The notes: generated by a model from the sequence alone, not told the origin. A stretch of DNA of 32,705 nucleotides from CAZLKT01 sp964560205 (GCA_964560205.1 CAZLKT010000010.1:1-32705), one strand, 5' to 3'. Positions 23,136-30,866 are shown, numbered from the stretch's first letter. Program-made: numbers and translations.

Positions 23136-24110
23136 ATGAAAAAAATATTACCATTATTAATAGCAATGCTTTTTGCGTTTTATGTATTTGCGGCAGAAAA
23201 TGTCAAGAAAGTGTTTATCAATCAACTGGTTGAGCACCCTGCTTTGGATATGACAACACAGGGGATTATTGATGGGCTGGAACAAAATGGCTATAAGCGC
23301 GACGTAAATTTAGATGTACGTGTTGAGTCTGCCCAGGCGAATTCTGCATTGGCATCACAAATTGCTGCAAAATTTGTTGGCCAAGCTGCAGATGTTGTGG
23401 TGGGTGTGGCAACAATATCAGCTCAAAGTTTTGCGAAATACGCGAGAGAAAATAAGGTAAAGCTGGTATTTAGCTCTGTCACTGATCCTCTCAAAGCTGA
23501 ACTCGTGCAAAGTTTAGATAATCCAGGCAACAATACGTCTGGTGTTTCTAATTTTATTGAGCTTGAGCCGCAGTTGAGGTTGTTTCAAAACATTCAGCCA
23601 AACTTAAAGCGTTTAGGATTTTTATACAACCCAAGTGAAGCAAATTCTCTAAGTTTGATAAAGGAGTTAGAGATATTGTGCCCTAAGCTTGGTATAACAT
23701 TAGTTGTGCAATCTGCCAGTAAAACCTCAGAGGTAGCGCAGGCTGCTACCAAGCTGGCTGCAAATGTTGATGCAATATTTATCAGCAACGATAACACAGC
23801 CCTTTCTGCTTTACAGGTCATTATAAATATTGCCACAAAAGTAAAAGTCCCTGTTTATGTAAGTGATACTGATGCAGTAGAGTTGGGGGCTTTAGCAGCA
23901 CTTGGGCCAAATCAGTATAAGATCGGCTTGCAAACTGCACAGATTATAGTGCGCGCTCTTCAAGGCGAAGATTTGGGAAAAATATCTGTGGAATTTCCAG
24001 TTGAAACAGAGCTGTACTTAAATGAAGCTGCTGCAGAAAAAATTGGCATCACGTTTACAGATGAGCTTAAAAACACAGCTGCAAAAATTGTGAGCAGGAG
24101 TACATCATGA
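23136..24110 (+). CDS. trpX: ABC transporter substrate-binding protein, TrpX type
   Basis: A periplasmic binding protein of the ABC_sub_bind (pfam04392) type, 324 aa. It has a signal peptide (MKKILPLLIAMLFAFYVFA, likely cut before AEN) with no lipobox Cys. Family stretches include QLVEHPALDMTTQGIIDGL, VGVATISAQSF, FSSVTDPLKAELV and GFLYNPSEANS, with DNTALSAL and ALGPNQYKIG further on. Relatives next to a permease and ATPase of this kind are predicted tryptophan importers (TrpXYZ). The start has GGAGGT upstream and lies 1 bp after the trpR stop. Specificity for tryptophan comes from the operator and TrpR context, not from binding-site residues. Confidence 0.88.
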   Translation: MKKILPLLIAMLFAFYVFAAENVKKVFINQLVEHPALDMTTQGIIDGLEQNGYKRDVNLDVRVESAQANSALASQIAAKFVGQAADVVVGVATISAQSFAKYARENKVKLVFSSVTDPLKAELVQSLDNPGNNTSGVSNFIELEPQLRLFQNIQPNLKRLGFLYNPSEANSLSLIKELEILCPKLGITLVVQSASKTSEVAQAATKLAANVDAIFISNDNTALSALQVIINIATKVKVPVYVSDTDAVELGALAALGPNQYKIGLQTAQIIVRALQGEDLGKISVEFPVETELYLNEAAAEKIGITFTDELKNTAAKIVSRSTS

Positions 24111-24955
24111 CGCTGAATGAGATTATGATGAGCCTGGAGATTGGGCTCATCTATGGCATTGTTGCTCTTGGGATATATCTCACATTTCGAGTCAGTGATT
24201 TCTCAGATTTAACGTGTGATGGCAGCTTCGTTTTAGGCGCTGCCACTTCGAGTATTCTTATAAAAATTGGAATAAACCCTTGGCTATCACTGCTGGCGGC
24301 ACTGTGTGCTGGAGGTATTGCAGGGATGGTAACGGCCATATTATATGTCAAATTCAGAGTCACACATCTGCTTGCGGGGATACTCGTTGGTTTTATGCTT
24401 TATTCCATAAATTTACGTGTTATGGGAGGCATTCCAAATATGAGTCTTATGAATAGCACTACCATATTTGTATACCACCCAGTGGTGCAGCTGTTCATGA
24501 TGAGCGTAGCAGTTTGTGGAATTGTCGCATACGTACTTATGACAGACTTTGGCTTGAGTCTGCGTAGCATCGGACAAAATAAGAGGTTAGCACAAAATAG
24601 CGGGGTAAATGTTTCTTTTATGACTGCTGTGGGACTCGCCCTGAGCAACGCCATTATTGCACTTGGAGGGGGATTGTTCAGTCAGCACCAGGGTTTTGCT
24701 GATGTGGGAAGCGGTATTGGCACCGTTATTGTAGGGCTTGCTTCTGTGATGATTGGTGAAAAGATATTACCATTTCGATCTGTTGCTTTTCAGATGATCA
24801 GTTGTGTGCTTGGTTCCATAGTATATAGGTTATTTATTGGTTTTGCGCTTCACAGCGACGCTTTAGGGCTTGCGACCTCTGATTTAAATATGATTACCGG
24901 CCTTATGGTCATCGCTTTATGTACATTTCGAGGAGGAAAAGATGCTAAACCTTGA
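24107..24955 (+). CDS. trpY: ABC transporter permease, TrpY type
   Basis: A LivH-like permease (BPD_transp_2 superfamily) of 282 residues with about eight or nine hydrophobic helices. Conserved stretches are GLIYGIVALGIYLTFRVSDF, DLTCDGSFVLGAA, THLLAGILVGFMLYSINLRV, LRSIGQNKRLAQNSGVNV (the cytoplasmic coupling loop) and QHQGFADVGSGIGTVIVGLA. It would form the membrane channel for the substrate delivered by the binding protein. Its start overlaps the trpX stop as ATGA and its 3' end overlaps the ATPase gene by 14 nt. Confidence 0.9.
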   Translation: MTLNEIMMSLEIGLIYGIVALGIYLTFRVSDFSDLTCDGSFVLGAATSSILIKIGINPWLSLLAALCAGGIAGMVTAILYVKFRVTHLLAGILVGFMLYSINLRVMGGIPNMSLMNSTTIFVYHPVVQLFMMSVAVCGIVAYVLMTDFGLSLRSIGQNKRLAQNSGVNVSFMTAVGLALSNAIIALGGGLFSQHQGFADVGSGIGTVIVGLASVMIGEKILPFRSVAFQMISCVLGSIVYRLFIGFALHSDALGLATSDLNMITGLMVIALCTFRGGKDAKP

Positions 24956-25697
24956 AAATATTGATGTTACTTTGGGTAAAAACACGATCCTCGAGAGAAA
25001 AATACTCAATACATTAAGCGTGAATGTAAAGGAAGAGGAATTTGTCATTGTTATAGGAGGGAACGGTGCCGGTAAATCAACTCTGTTTAATGTCATTTCT
25101 GGGTTTATAAAGGCGGATTCAGGCAAGATATCGATTTTAGGTGATGATATTACCAGCACCTCGCAAAGATATAGATCAAAGCTTGTATCAAAGGTTATGC
25201 AAGATCCAAAGCTTGGAACCATGGAAAATATGACCATACTTGAAAACATGGCATTTGCATTCAAGCGTGGGCAAAAAAGAGGTTTCAGACTTTTTTCACA
25301 TCATGAGAGGATCAAAATGTTTCAAGAAAAATTGAGGGTCTTAAATATAGGTTTGGAAAACAGGTTAGATGACTTCGTGAGCAATCTATCTGGTGGCCAA
25401 AGACAAGCTCTGAGCATCGTTATGGCCATGCTGCAGGAATCAAAGATATTATTGTTAGATGAAATTACTGCAGCACTGGACCCAGCAAGCAGTGAGTCCA
25501 TCATGGAATTAACTCATCGTATTGTGCGGGATGAAAAGCTTACGTGCATTATGATTACACACAATATGTCACATGCTATCCAGTACGGAGATAGATTATT
25601 GCTTCTCAAGAATGGATCATTCGTCAAAGAATATGGCGCAGCGGCCAAATCTCGCATGACGTCAGCCGAACTTGTGCGTGAGTTTGGTGAGATATAA
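24942..25697 (+). CDS. trpZ: ABC transporter ATP-binding protein, TrpZ type
   Basis: The ATPase (251 aa) that drives the importer. Walker A is GGNGAGKST (39-47), the signature is LSGGQ (149-153) and Walker B is ILLLDE (169-174), with the switch His in MITHNM. The Q-loop lies in KVMQDPKLGTMENMT. It resembles LivF/LivG-type import ATPases, matching the permease class. It is the last gene of the operon. Downstream (25698-25756) is a short hairpin (GTGGGG/CCTCAC) without a T-run, so I see no clear terminator. Confidence 0.9.
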   Translation: MLNLENIDVTLGKNTILERKILNTLSVNVKEEEFVIVIGGNGAGKSTLFNVISGFIKADSGKISILGDDITSTSQRYRSKLVSKVMQDPKLGTMENMTILENMAFAFKRGQKRGFRLFSHHERIKMFQEKLRVLNIGLENRLDDFVSNLSGGQRQALSIVMAMLQESKILLLDEITAALDPASSESIMELTHRIVRDEKLTCIMITHNMSHAIQYGDRLLLLKNGSFVKEYGAAAKSRMTSAELVREFGEI

Positions 25698-25756
25698 AAC
25701 AATATGTGGGGAGTGGCCTCACCAATGATCGTACACTCACTGAAGAGATGTTATCG

Positions 25757-26278
25757 TCATCCACCATTTCTCGTACTGATGTTCTTGTGTGATGTCATTG
25801 TGCTCCATAATACATCAGTATCAGTGCCTTTCAACCACTGAGGTAAAGCAGATTTCAACAGTGAGGGGCGGAGATCAGTCTTGTGAAGGGTCTCAAGGGA
25901 TATCCATTGGAAAGCCACATGGTCTTCCTTTTGTGGAATGGCATCTCTCCATGTAAGCTGTGGAACAGAGAGATTGAAAATGAGGTTTATTTCATGGGTA
26001 TGGCAACAAACCTCATCACCGGGAAAATGCCATGCATGCTCAATAATACCAAAGAATTTTTCTATTGTGGCATCATACCCCGTTTCTTCTTTTATTTCTC
26101 GAATCAATGCACTGTGCGCGCTTTCTTGAAAATCAATATGACCGCCGGGAAGATAATAAAAATGAGCATCCAATTCATAGTAATGATAGGGATGCGGCCT
26201 TGGATCATATGCCAGGAGAATATGATCTTGGCTTATGATGACACCCCTGCTGCACACGTGGATATTTTCTTCTTTCAT
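25757..26278 (-). CDS. Nudix hydrolase
   Basis: A 173-residue Nudix-fold pyrophosphohydrolase. The full Nudix box GX5EX7REUXEEXGU is present in GGHIDFQESAHSALIREIKEETGY, with the metal-binding REIKEE glutamates intact. The N-terminus (SRGVIISQDHILLAYDPRP) and the C-terminal VAFQWISLETLHK are usual. The substrate (nucleotide, oxidised nucleotide, dinucleoside or sugar nucleotide) cannot be assigned. The start is ATG 26278 behind AGGAAAG. It converges on the trp operon and is divergent from the methyltransferase-AlkB pair, with 118 bp between starts. Confidence 0.92.
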   Translation of the reverse strand: MKEENIHVCSRGVIISQDHILLAYDPRPHPYHYYELDAHFYYLPGGHIDFQESAHSALIREIKEETGYDATIEKFFGIIEHAWHFPGDEVCCHTHEINLIFNLSVPQLTWRDAIPQKEDHVAFQWISLETLHKTDLRPSLLKSALPQWLKGTDTDVLWSTMTSHKNISTRNGG

Positions 26279-26331
26279 GGTACTTTCCTGTTTGATAGGT
26301 GTCGGCCAACAATATCATATTTCTTCCGAAC

Positions 26332-26361
26332 TTCCACACAGTGTTGTTTATGATTTATAAT
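26332..26361 (+). promoter_or_regulatory. Possible promoter of the methyltransferase-alkB pair
   Basis: A perfect -10 TATAAT (26356-26361) with a poor -35, TTCCAC, 18 nt upstream. Transcription would start near 26368, about 29 nt before ATG 26397. Confidence 0.45.
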
Positions 26362-26396
26362 GATGCTGTCCCGTGTACTATTTGGTACGGAGGCAT

Positions 26397-27140
26397 ATGA
26401 TCAATAGTGGAGATTTGTATTCTGTAGTGCAGATATTAGATCTAAGAGCAAAATCACTTGAATTTCATTTTCAGCAAATAGAGCGCGGCTATTGTGGTGA
26501 AACGAGGGAGTTCGTAGCTTTAAACCATGAGCTGCGTATGCTTTATAAAAGCATAACCATGTATGATTTTATCTCCAAAATAAAAGAAGGTAACACACTT
26601 TTAGTAGGCGAAGGAAATTTGAGTTTTACTATGAGCCTAGTAAAGAAATTACAATTTTTACCTCATCTTACAACCTCGATATATGAGGATTCTGTAGAAT
26701 TGTCTGAACACGCTCAATTTAACGCTACCTTTTTGAAAAAAGCTGGAATAGAAGTTTTATATGGACTGGATGCCACCGAGTTGCACAAAAATTTTCACTC
26801 AAATGCTTTTGATGCAATTATTTTTCAATTCCCGCATTCTGGCAGTAGAGAAGGAATAAATGAAGTAAACGCAACCTATATCTTGATAAAAAATTTTATA
26901 GTATCAGCCTCACAAATCTTAAAACCAGGTGGTATAATTTTAACAACCATAGTCGACTCTGATTTTTATAACCACATGTTTCGCTTTGATGAATTGGCTG
27001 AAGAATTGGGAATCGGCCCGCCAATAAAATACGCATTTGATCCAAAAGATTACCCAGAATACGAACATACTATGACCCATCAAGAAGAAAGCGGCATTGA
27101 TCATTATTCTAAGTTTGCAACCTATGAGTTTCACATATGA
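26397..27140 (+). CDS. DUF2431 / BMT5-like Rossmann methyltransferase-like protein
   Basis: A 247-residue Rossmann protein of the DUF2431 group (pfam10354), whose eukaryotic member Bmt5 methylates uridine N3 in 25S rRNA. The hallmark LLVGEGNLSFTMSLVKKL (68-85) is the SAM-binding entry, and FDAIIFQFPHSGSREG (138-153) is the conserved central motif. A strand LKPGGIILTT follows. The N-terminal 60 residues are helical and poorly conserved. The start is ATG 26397 behind GGAGG, and the GTG at 26373 lacks a site. The stop overlaps the AlkB gene as ATGA, so the two are almost certainly one operon. The substrate is unknown; RNA is the best guess. Confidence 0.82.
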   Translation: MINSGDLYSVVQILDLRAKSLEFHFQQIERGYCGETREFVALNHELRMLYKSITMYDFISKIKEGNTLLVGEGNLSFTMSLVKKLQFLPHLTTSIYEDSVELSEHAQFNATFLKKAGIEVLYGLDATELHKNFHSNAFDAIIFQFPHSGSREGINEVNATYILIKNFIVSASQILKPGGIILTTIVDSDFYNHMFRFDELAEELGIGPPIKYAFDPKDYPEYEHTMTHQEESGIDHYSKFATYEFHI

Positions 27141-27703
27141 CTCAGCACCATGTGTTCAACAAATCTCCGAATATTCCTGGGTTAACCTACATCCCGCACT
27201 ATATCTCCCCAGAATATGAGGAGGAGCTCGTACAGCTCATGGATTCTCAGATATGGAATGCAGATCTGAGGCGGAGAACGCAGCATTATGGGTACAAATA
27301 CGATTATTTGGCGAGATCTGTAGAGGCAGCCCACTGTCTCGGGGATATACCGCACTGGATAGACAAGCTATGCCAGAAGCTTTATATAGACTCCATATGC
27401 AAAGACAAACCAGATCAGGTTATCATCAATGAGTATATGCCAGGTCAAGGTATTGCGTCTCATAGAGATTGCATTCCATGTTTTGGGGATATCATTTGTT
27501 CAATAAGTCTTTTATCTGGATGCATGATGGACATGGTGGGTGGTACCACGAAAAGATCCATCTATCTGGAGCCGAGAAGTTTGCTTATCCTCCAAGGTGA
27601 CGCACGGTATATATGGAAGCATGGAATTCCTCCACGGAAAAGCGATCTGGGTATAAGGCGCCACCGGCGTGTGTCTCTTACCTTTCGGAAGGTGCTCCTG
27701 TAA
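27137..27703 (+). CDS. AlkB-family 2-oxoglutarate/Fe(II) dioxygenase
   Basis: An AlkB-like dioxygenase of 188 residues. It has the N-terminal segment RRTQHYGYKYDYLARSV, the NEYMPGQGIASHRD motif (Asn98, with iron ligands His109 and Asp111), the distal iron ligand His162 in WKHGIPP, and the 2-oxoglutarate-binding arginines in RRVSLTFRKV. All catalytic residues of the family are visible. AlkB enzymes remove alkyl groups from DNA or RNA bases, or in ALKBH8 hydroxylate a tRNA wobble modification. Translational coupling to a methyltransferase-like gene favours RNA modification. It ends just before an inverted repeat at 27729-27781. Confidence 0.92.
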   Translation: MTQHHVFNKSPNIPGLTYIPHYISPEYEEELVQLMDSQIWNADLRRRTQHYGYKYDYLARSVEAAHCLGDIPHWIDKLCQKLYIDSICKDKPDQVIINEYMPGQGIASHRDCIPCFGDIICSISLLSGCMMDMVGGTTKRSIYLEPRSLLILQGDARYIWKHGIPPRKSDLGIRRHRRVSLTFRKVLL

Positions 27704-27728
27704 GGTACGCTGATTTATAGGCCTTGTA

Positions 27729-27781
27729 TCGGCATAATACATAATTCACGTGAAGCTGATGTTAAGCCTACATTATGCCGA
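27729..27781 (+). repeat. 10-bp inverted repeat with palindromic centre
   Basis: TCGGCATAAT (27729-27738) and its complement ATTATGCCGA (27772-27781) frame a 33-bp interior that contains the 10-bp palindrome TTCACGTGAA (27745-27754). It lies right after the alkB stop and runs into a possible ORF start (ATG 27775). No T-run follows, so it is not an intrinsic terminator. Confidence 0.65.
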
Positions 27782-28114
27782 CAAATTTTCAACCTATCTC
27801 CATAACCCCTGGCATTGCGAAAAGCTGCTCTCGCGCAGCTTGCGCACTATGCCTCACACTACCTTACCGAGAGGGGAAAAACGTTATCAAAGACGGTGGA
27901 ACAGGTAGCAATAGTCTATATGCCTCCTGAAGCACAAGATGTGCCCGGCCTTATGCGCAACTTCGTATCATGTTTGGCTTTCAGCCTAGAACCAATGCTG
28001 CGCTATGCAAAAAATGGGTTGAAGGTGGGTTTAAAAATAGTAGATGCCTCTAACAAAGCCAGAAAATGTAGGTTGGCAGAGCCTTACGACAGTATTGTGA
28101 AGGAGGGGCTATGA
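27775..28114 (+). pseudogene. Probably decayed gene, weak Fic-like N-terminal motifs
   Basis: Two frames are needed here. The ATG at 27775 opens NFQPISITPGIAK. A +1 shift near 27815 leads into a frame that runs to the stop at 28114 (from LRKAALAQLAHYASHYL, through AIVYMPPEAQDVPGLMRNF, to SIVKEGL). The ITP-G-I start and the Y-PPE--DVP-LM segment recall the N-terminal region of Fic-family proteins, but the HPFxxGNGR catalytic motif is absent, so at most this is a fragment. Equally, 27815-28114 may be an unrelated small gene starting with TTG. The link to Fic is weak. Confidence 0.3.
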
Positions 28115-28159
28115 TGTACGCTTTTTTGACACTTCACATGGTTGCCTAGAAAAATGACC

Positions 28160-28966
28160 TCACGCACATTCCTTCTGGAGGAAGTGGTATATTTTTTCGT
28201 TTCCCGCTACGATGCTTCCTTCTTCCATCATGCGAGGGCCGCCTTTTGCATCACTCAAAAAACCACCAGCCTCTTTTATGAGGATGAGACCAGATGCCAT
28301 GTGCCATGGCTTTAAGTTTCTCATCCAGATGCCATCAAAACGCCCAGCTGCCACATAGGCACAATCCAAAGAGGGGCATCCTAAAAAGCGAATACCCGCC
28401 ACGGATTTTTCCATGAGGGATATTTTTTCGGAGGAAAGCCCAGTGCCAGCATAAGTGGAGGTGCCAATCATAGCTTCCGCCACGGATGTGCGAGATGATA
28501 CTCGGATTCTGTGCTGATTGAGAAAGCTTCCCATGCCTTTGTGGGCCCAAAATAAGTCATCCTTGAGGGGGTCATACACCATGCCGGCAACAATCTCCCC
28601 GTGCTCCTGTATGGCTAAAGAAAAGGAAAAGTGGGGGACATTATGTAAAAAGTTCGCCTCTCCATCTAAGGCAGAGACAATCCATACGGGTGCGCCATCC
28701 AATTTTTCGGGTTTTTTTTCTCCACTCTCCAGCAAAAAATGATGATGAGGATATGCGGCGGAAAGTGTTGTATAGATGCTCCGCTCCATGTTTCTTTTTG
28801 TAAAGGAGGCAAACTGCTTCACTCCGCCTCTGGACCCCTGCAGATAAGACATTTCTCCAAAATCGCGGATAATGCCCGGGGACGCCTTCAGACACGCCTT
28901 TGCCATAATATTAATGAGAGGGGATGGGGTTAAAACTGTTCGCACATGAAAAGGAAAAAAGAGCAC
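28160..28966 (-). CDS. Inositol monophosphatase-family protein with altered metal ligands (SuhB-like)
   Basis: The fold signature of the IMPase/SuhB family is clear: LINIMAKACLKASPGIIRDFG, HHHFLLESGE, WIVSALDGEANFLHNVPHFS, VYDPLKDDLFWAHKGMGSF and KPWHMASGLILIKEAGG. Two catalytic metal ligands are substituted. The first Asp of DPLDGT is Ser98 (SALDGEA; Asp101 remains), and the Asp of WDxAAG is His222 (WHMASG). The protein therefore probably lacks normal phosphatase activity. SuhB in E. coli has a non-catalytic role with NusA in rRNA transcription, which such a protein could still perform. The start is uncertain (ATG 28966, or GTG 28945 matching homologues at VRTVLTPSPL). It is divergent from the porin. 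Confidence 0.88.
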   Translation of the reverse strand: MLFFPFHVRTVLTPSPLINIMAKACLKASPGIIRDFGEMSYLQGSRGGVKQFASFTKRNMERSIYTTLSAAYPHHHFLLESGEKKPEKLDGAPVWIVSALDGEANFLHNVPHFSFSLAIQEHGEIVAGMVYDPLKDDLFWAHKGMGSFLNQHRIRVSSRTSVAEAMIGTSTYAGTGLSSEKISLMEKSVAGIRFLGCPSLDCAYVAAGRFDGIWMRNLKPWHMASGLILIKEAGGFLSDAKGGPRMMEEGSIVAGNEKIYHFLQKECA

Positions 28967-29156
28967 ATGGGGAGAGCCTATATCTTTTCTCGCCCTGAGA
29001 CAAGAAAAATAGTAAGAATTTTACTTTTTTCCGTGTATTTTGGAAAAAAAAATCTTTTTGTGCTTTTTTTTTGTATGATGCCTTGTGTGACCAATCGTTT
29101 TATGATATGTGTCTCTTTGACGTTGGTGGACTATATGTTTAAAGGAGAGGTGTGTA

Positions 29157-30485
29157 ATGTGTGTGTATAAAAAAGCGAGTGTTGCAATTTTTTCTGTTTT
29201 CTCTGCTGCTTATGCCGGAGAGGTTTATGCTGCACCGAAAAAAGCAGAAGGAGCGCAAGTGGGAAACAATCTCAATTTGATGATTAGTGGCCTTGCTCGT
29301 TTTGAGTGTACTTTGGGTGATAACAGCGAAGAATACACCTTTTTCTTTGACAAATCTTCTTCTGCGAACTCCGTATTATCCAAGGGGTCTGATGGACTTT
29401 TTGCGGTGAACAACTCTCGTATTACCGTCGAGGCGTTGCAACAAATGGGCAGCATTCTCTTTAAGGGTACCATTTCCATCACGGGTGATGGACATGCAAA
29501 GCAATCCGTGAGAGAAAACTATCTTATGGTAGAGCATGACCAATGTGGAACGGTGATTTTTGGTGATACTCGAGGCGTTGAGCAGCGCATGACACAGGGT
29601 CCAACGAACTTTTTGCCAGGTGGTGGCGGTATCGACAGCAGCGTTGCAAGGAAATTCGTGAATGCAGCTACTATGGTGTATCTGGCGCCGAGCTTGGTGG
29701 GGGATACGGGTTATTCCACGAAATTTTCTTATTACACTCCGACTCTCGCGGGGTTTCAGTTTGGGGTTTCTGTGACGCCCAATACCCATCACATGGGTGA
29801 AGGCGAAATGGAGACTGCGACTTCTCCTCTTGCGAAGGCTTTTGCTCCCTTTGATACATGGAGCGTGGGCCTGGGGCTTTCTTATGTTTTGCAGGTACAA
29901 GATTTTGCATTGCGTCTTTCTGCGGTGCATCTTACCGGTACGACACATCCAGAACTGCCAAAGGACGCATTAAATCGAAGAGATACGAATGTGTGGGATT
30001 TTGGAGCAGTTGTGGAGTTTGGTGCTCTGAAACTGGGGGCAGAATATTTGTATAATGGTCTTTCTGGGACCATGGTGAATCCTATGATGAACATAGAGCC
30101 CGTTATTAACGGTGTTACTTTGGAACCAAAGGATTATGACCCGGATATTTTGAATCCCTATTGGGCGTTAGCTCTTGGTGTTGGACTTGTAAATGATATA
30201 GGGGGAATTGCGCTTTCTTATTTCTACACACAAAGAGATACAGGAATTTGTGAAACATACGGAGGATATTGCTCCCAGGCGTTGGGGCGATCCCTTGTGC
30301 TTTCCATGGAGTACAATCTTATTCCAGGTATTTCTCCATATATTGAAGGAGGCATCTATAACACAGAAAATCCGGATTTTGCTTACGTTGGTGCAGGTTT
30401 TTCTTCGGCAGCTGGCTTACCGTATTATGCTTCTGGTGATAACGATGCGAAGGCAGTTCTCATGGGACTGAAGTTTAAGTTTTAG
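29157..30485 (+). CDS. Outer-membrane porin
   Basis: A 442-residue general-porin-like protein. It has a signal peptide (about 1-25, ending in a YAA-APKK-type site), then a long beta-rich region with typical strand pairs (LMISGLARFECTLGD, ITVEALQQMGSILFKGTISI, YLMVEHDQCGTVIFGDTRG, YSTKFSYYTPTLAGFQFGVS, FGALKLGAEYLYNGLSG). The last strand is KAVLMGLKFKF, ending in Phe as Bam requires. It is probably an abundant trimeric diffusion channel. The start is ATG 29157 behind GGAGAGG. The preceding 28967-29156 is AT-rich, and I find no convincing promoter pair in it. The ORF ends in a run of in-frame stops. Confidence 0.92.
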   Translation: MCVYKKASVAIFSVFSAAYAGEVYAAPKKAEGAQVGNNLNLMISGLARFECTLGDNSEEYTFFFDKSSSANSVLSKGSDGLFAVNNSRITVEALQQMGSILFKGTISITGDGHAKQSVRENYLMVEHDQCGTVIFGDTRGVEQRMTQGPTNFLPGGGGIDSSVARKFVNAATMVYLAPSLVGDTGYSTKFSYYTPTLAGFQFGVSVTPNTHHMGEGEMETATSPLAKAFAPFDTWSVGLGLSYVLQVQDFALRLSAVHLTGTTHPELPKDALNRRDTNVWDFGAVVEFGALKLGAEYLYNGLSGTMVNPMMNIEPVINGVTLEPKDYDPDILNPYWALALGVGLVNDIGGIALSYFYTQRDTGICETYGGYCSQALGRSLVLSMEYNLIPGISPYIEGGIYNTENPDFAYVGAGFSSAAGLPYYASGDNDAKAVLMGLKFKF

Positions 30486-30503
30486 TTTTAGTTTTAGTTT
30501 TAG
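30478..30503 (+). repeat. Hexanucleotide AGTTTT x4 at the porin stop codon
   Basis: Four tandem copies of AGTTTT plus AG. In the porin frame they give TTT TAG repeated, so four TAG codons and then TGA follow in series after KFKF. The two AAG-TTT codon pairs just before differ by one base (AAG to TAG), so the array may have grown from them by slippage. Confidence 0.85.
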
Positions 30504-30554
30504 TGATCATTTTATAGGGTCAGTTTTGATGTTCATTTTAGAAAGGAGGTTATT

Positions 30555-30845
30555 ATGACGAAAGCAGATCTGGTGGCGTTTGTAGCAGAGAAGACGAAGA
30601 CTTCTAAAAAAGATTCGGAGATGTTCCTCAATGCCATATGCGATTCCATCGAGCATCTTCTTGCCAAAAAGGAAACCATAAGAATCTTGGGATTTGGAAC
30701 CTTTGCACCTCAATTCAGAAAAGCCAGTGTTGCACGCAATCCAAAGACGGGAGATGCTGTGAATGTTCCTGAAACATGGGTGCCACGTTTCAAACCAGGA
30801 AACGCCTTGAAGGAGGCTGTGAAGCGCATTAAGGGGAGCAAATAA
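30555..30845 (+). CDS. HU-type DNA-binding protein
   Basis: A 96-residue histone-like HU/IHF family protein that bends and compacts DNA as a dimer. It begins MTKADLVAFVAEKTKTSKKD. The central beta-arm carries RILGFGTFAPQFRKASVARNPKTGDAV, with the Arg-Asn-Pro tip residues that intercalate into DNA. The C-terminus PRFKPGNALKEAVKRIKG is standard. The ribosome site AAAGGAGG is the strongest in the window. It follows the porin by 69 bp and ends before an intrinsic terminator, so it may be the second gene of a porin-HU unit. Confidence 0.95.
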   Translation: MTKADLVAFVAEKTKTSKKDSEMFLNAICDSIEHLLAKKETIRILGFGTFAPQFRKASVARNPKTGDAVNVPETWVPRFKPGNALKEAVKRIKGSK

Positions 30846-30866
30846 GAACATAAAAACACAAAAACC

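Noticed and set aside
25702..25725. Terminator after trpZ
   Set aside because: A 6-bp GTGGGG/CCTCAC hairpin exists but there is no T-run.
26371..26390. GTAC-TATTTG-GTAC near the methyltransferase start as a second TrpR operator
   Set aside because: The half-sites are not GTACT...AGTAC and the spacing is 4 rather than 8 bp, so it does not match the operator at 22789.
27729..27781. Chromosome dimer resolution (dif) site
   Set aside because: The arms contain GCATAAT but are 33 bp apart, whereas dif has two 11-bp arms with a 6-bp centre.
28946..29170. 74-codon forward ORF between the IMPase-like gene and the porin
   Set aside because: It overlaps the IMPase start and the porin start, has no good ribosome site, and its hydrophobic stretch is explained by T-rich DNA.
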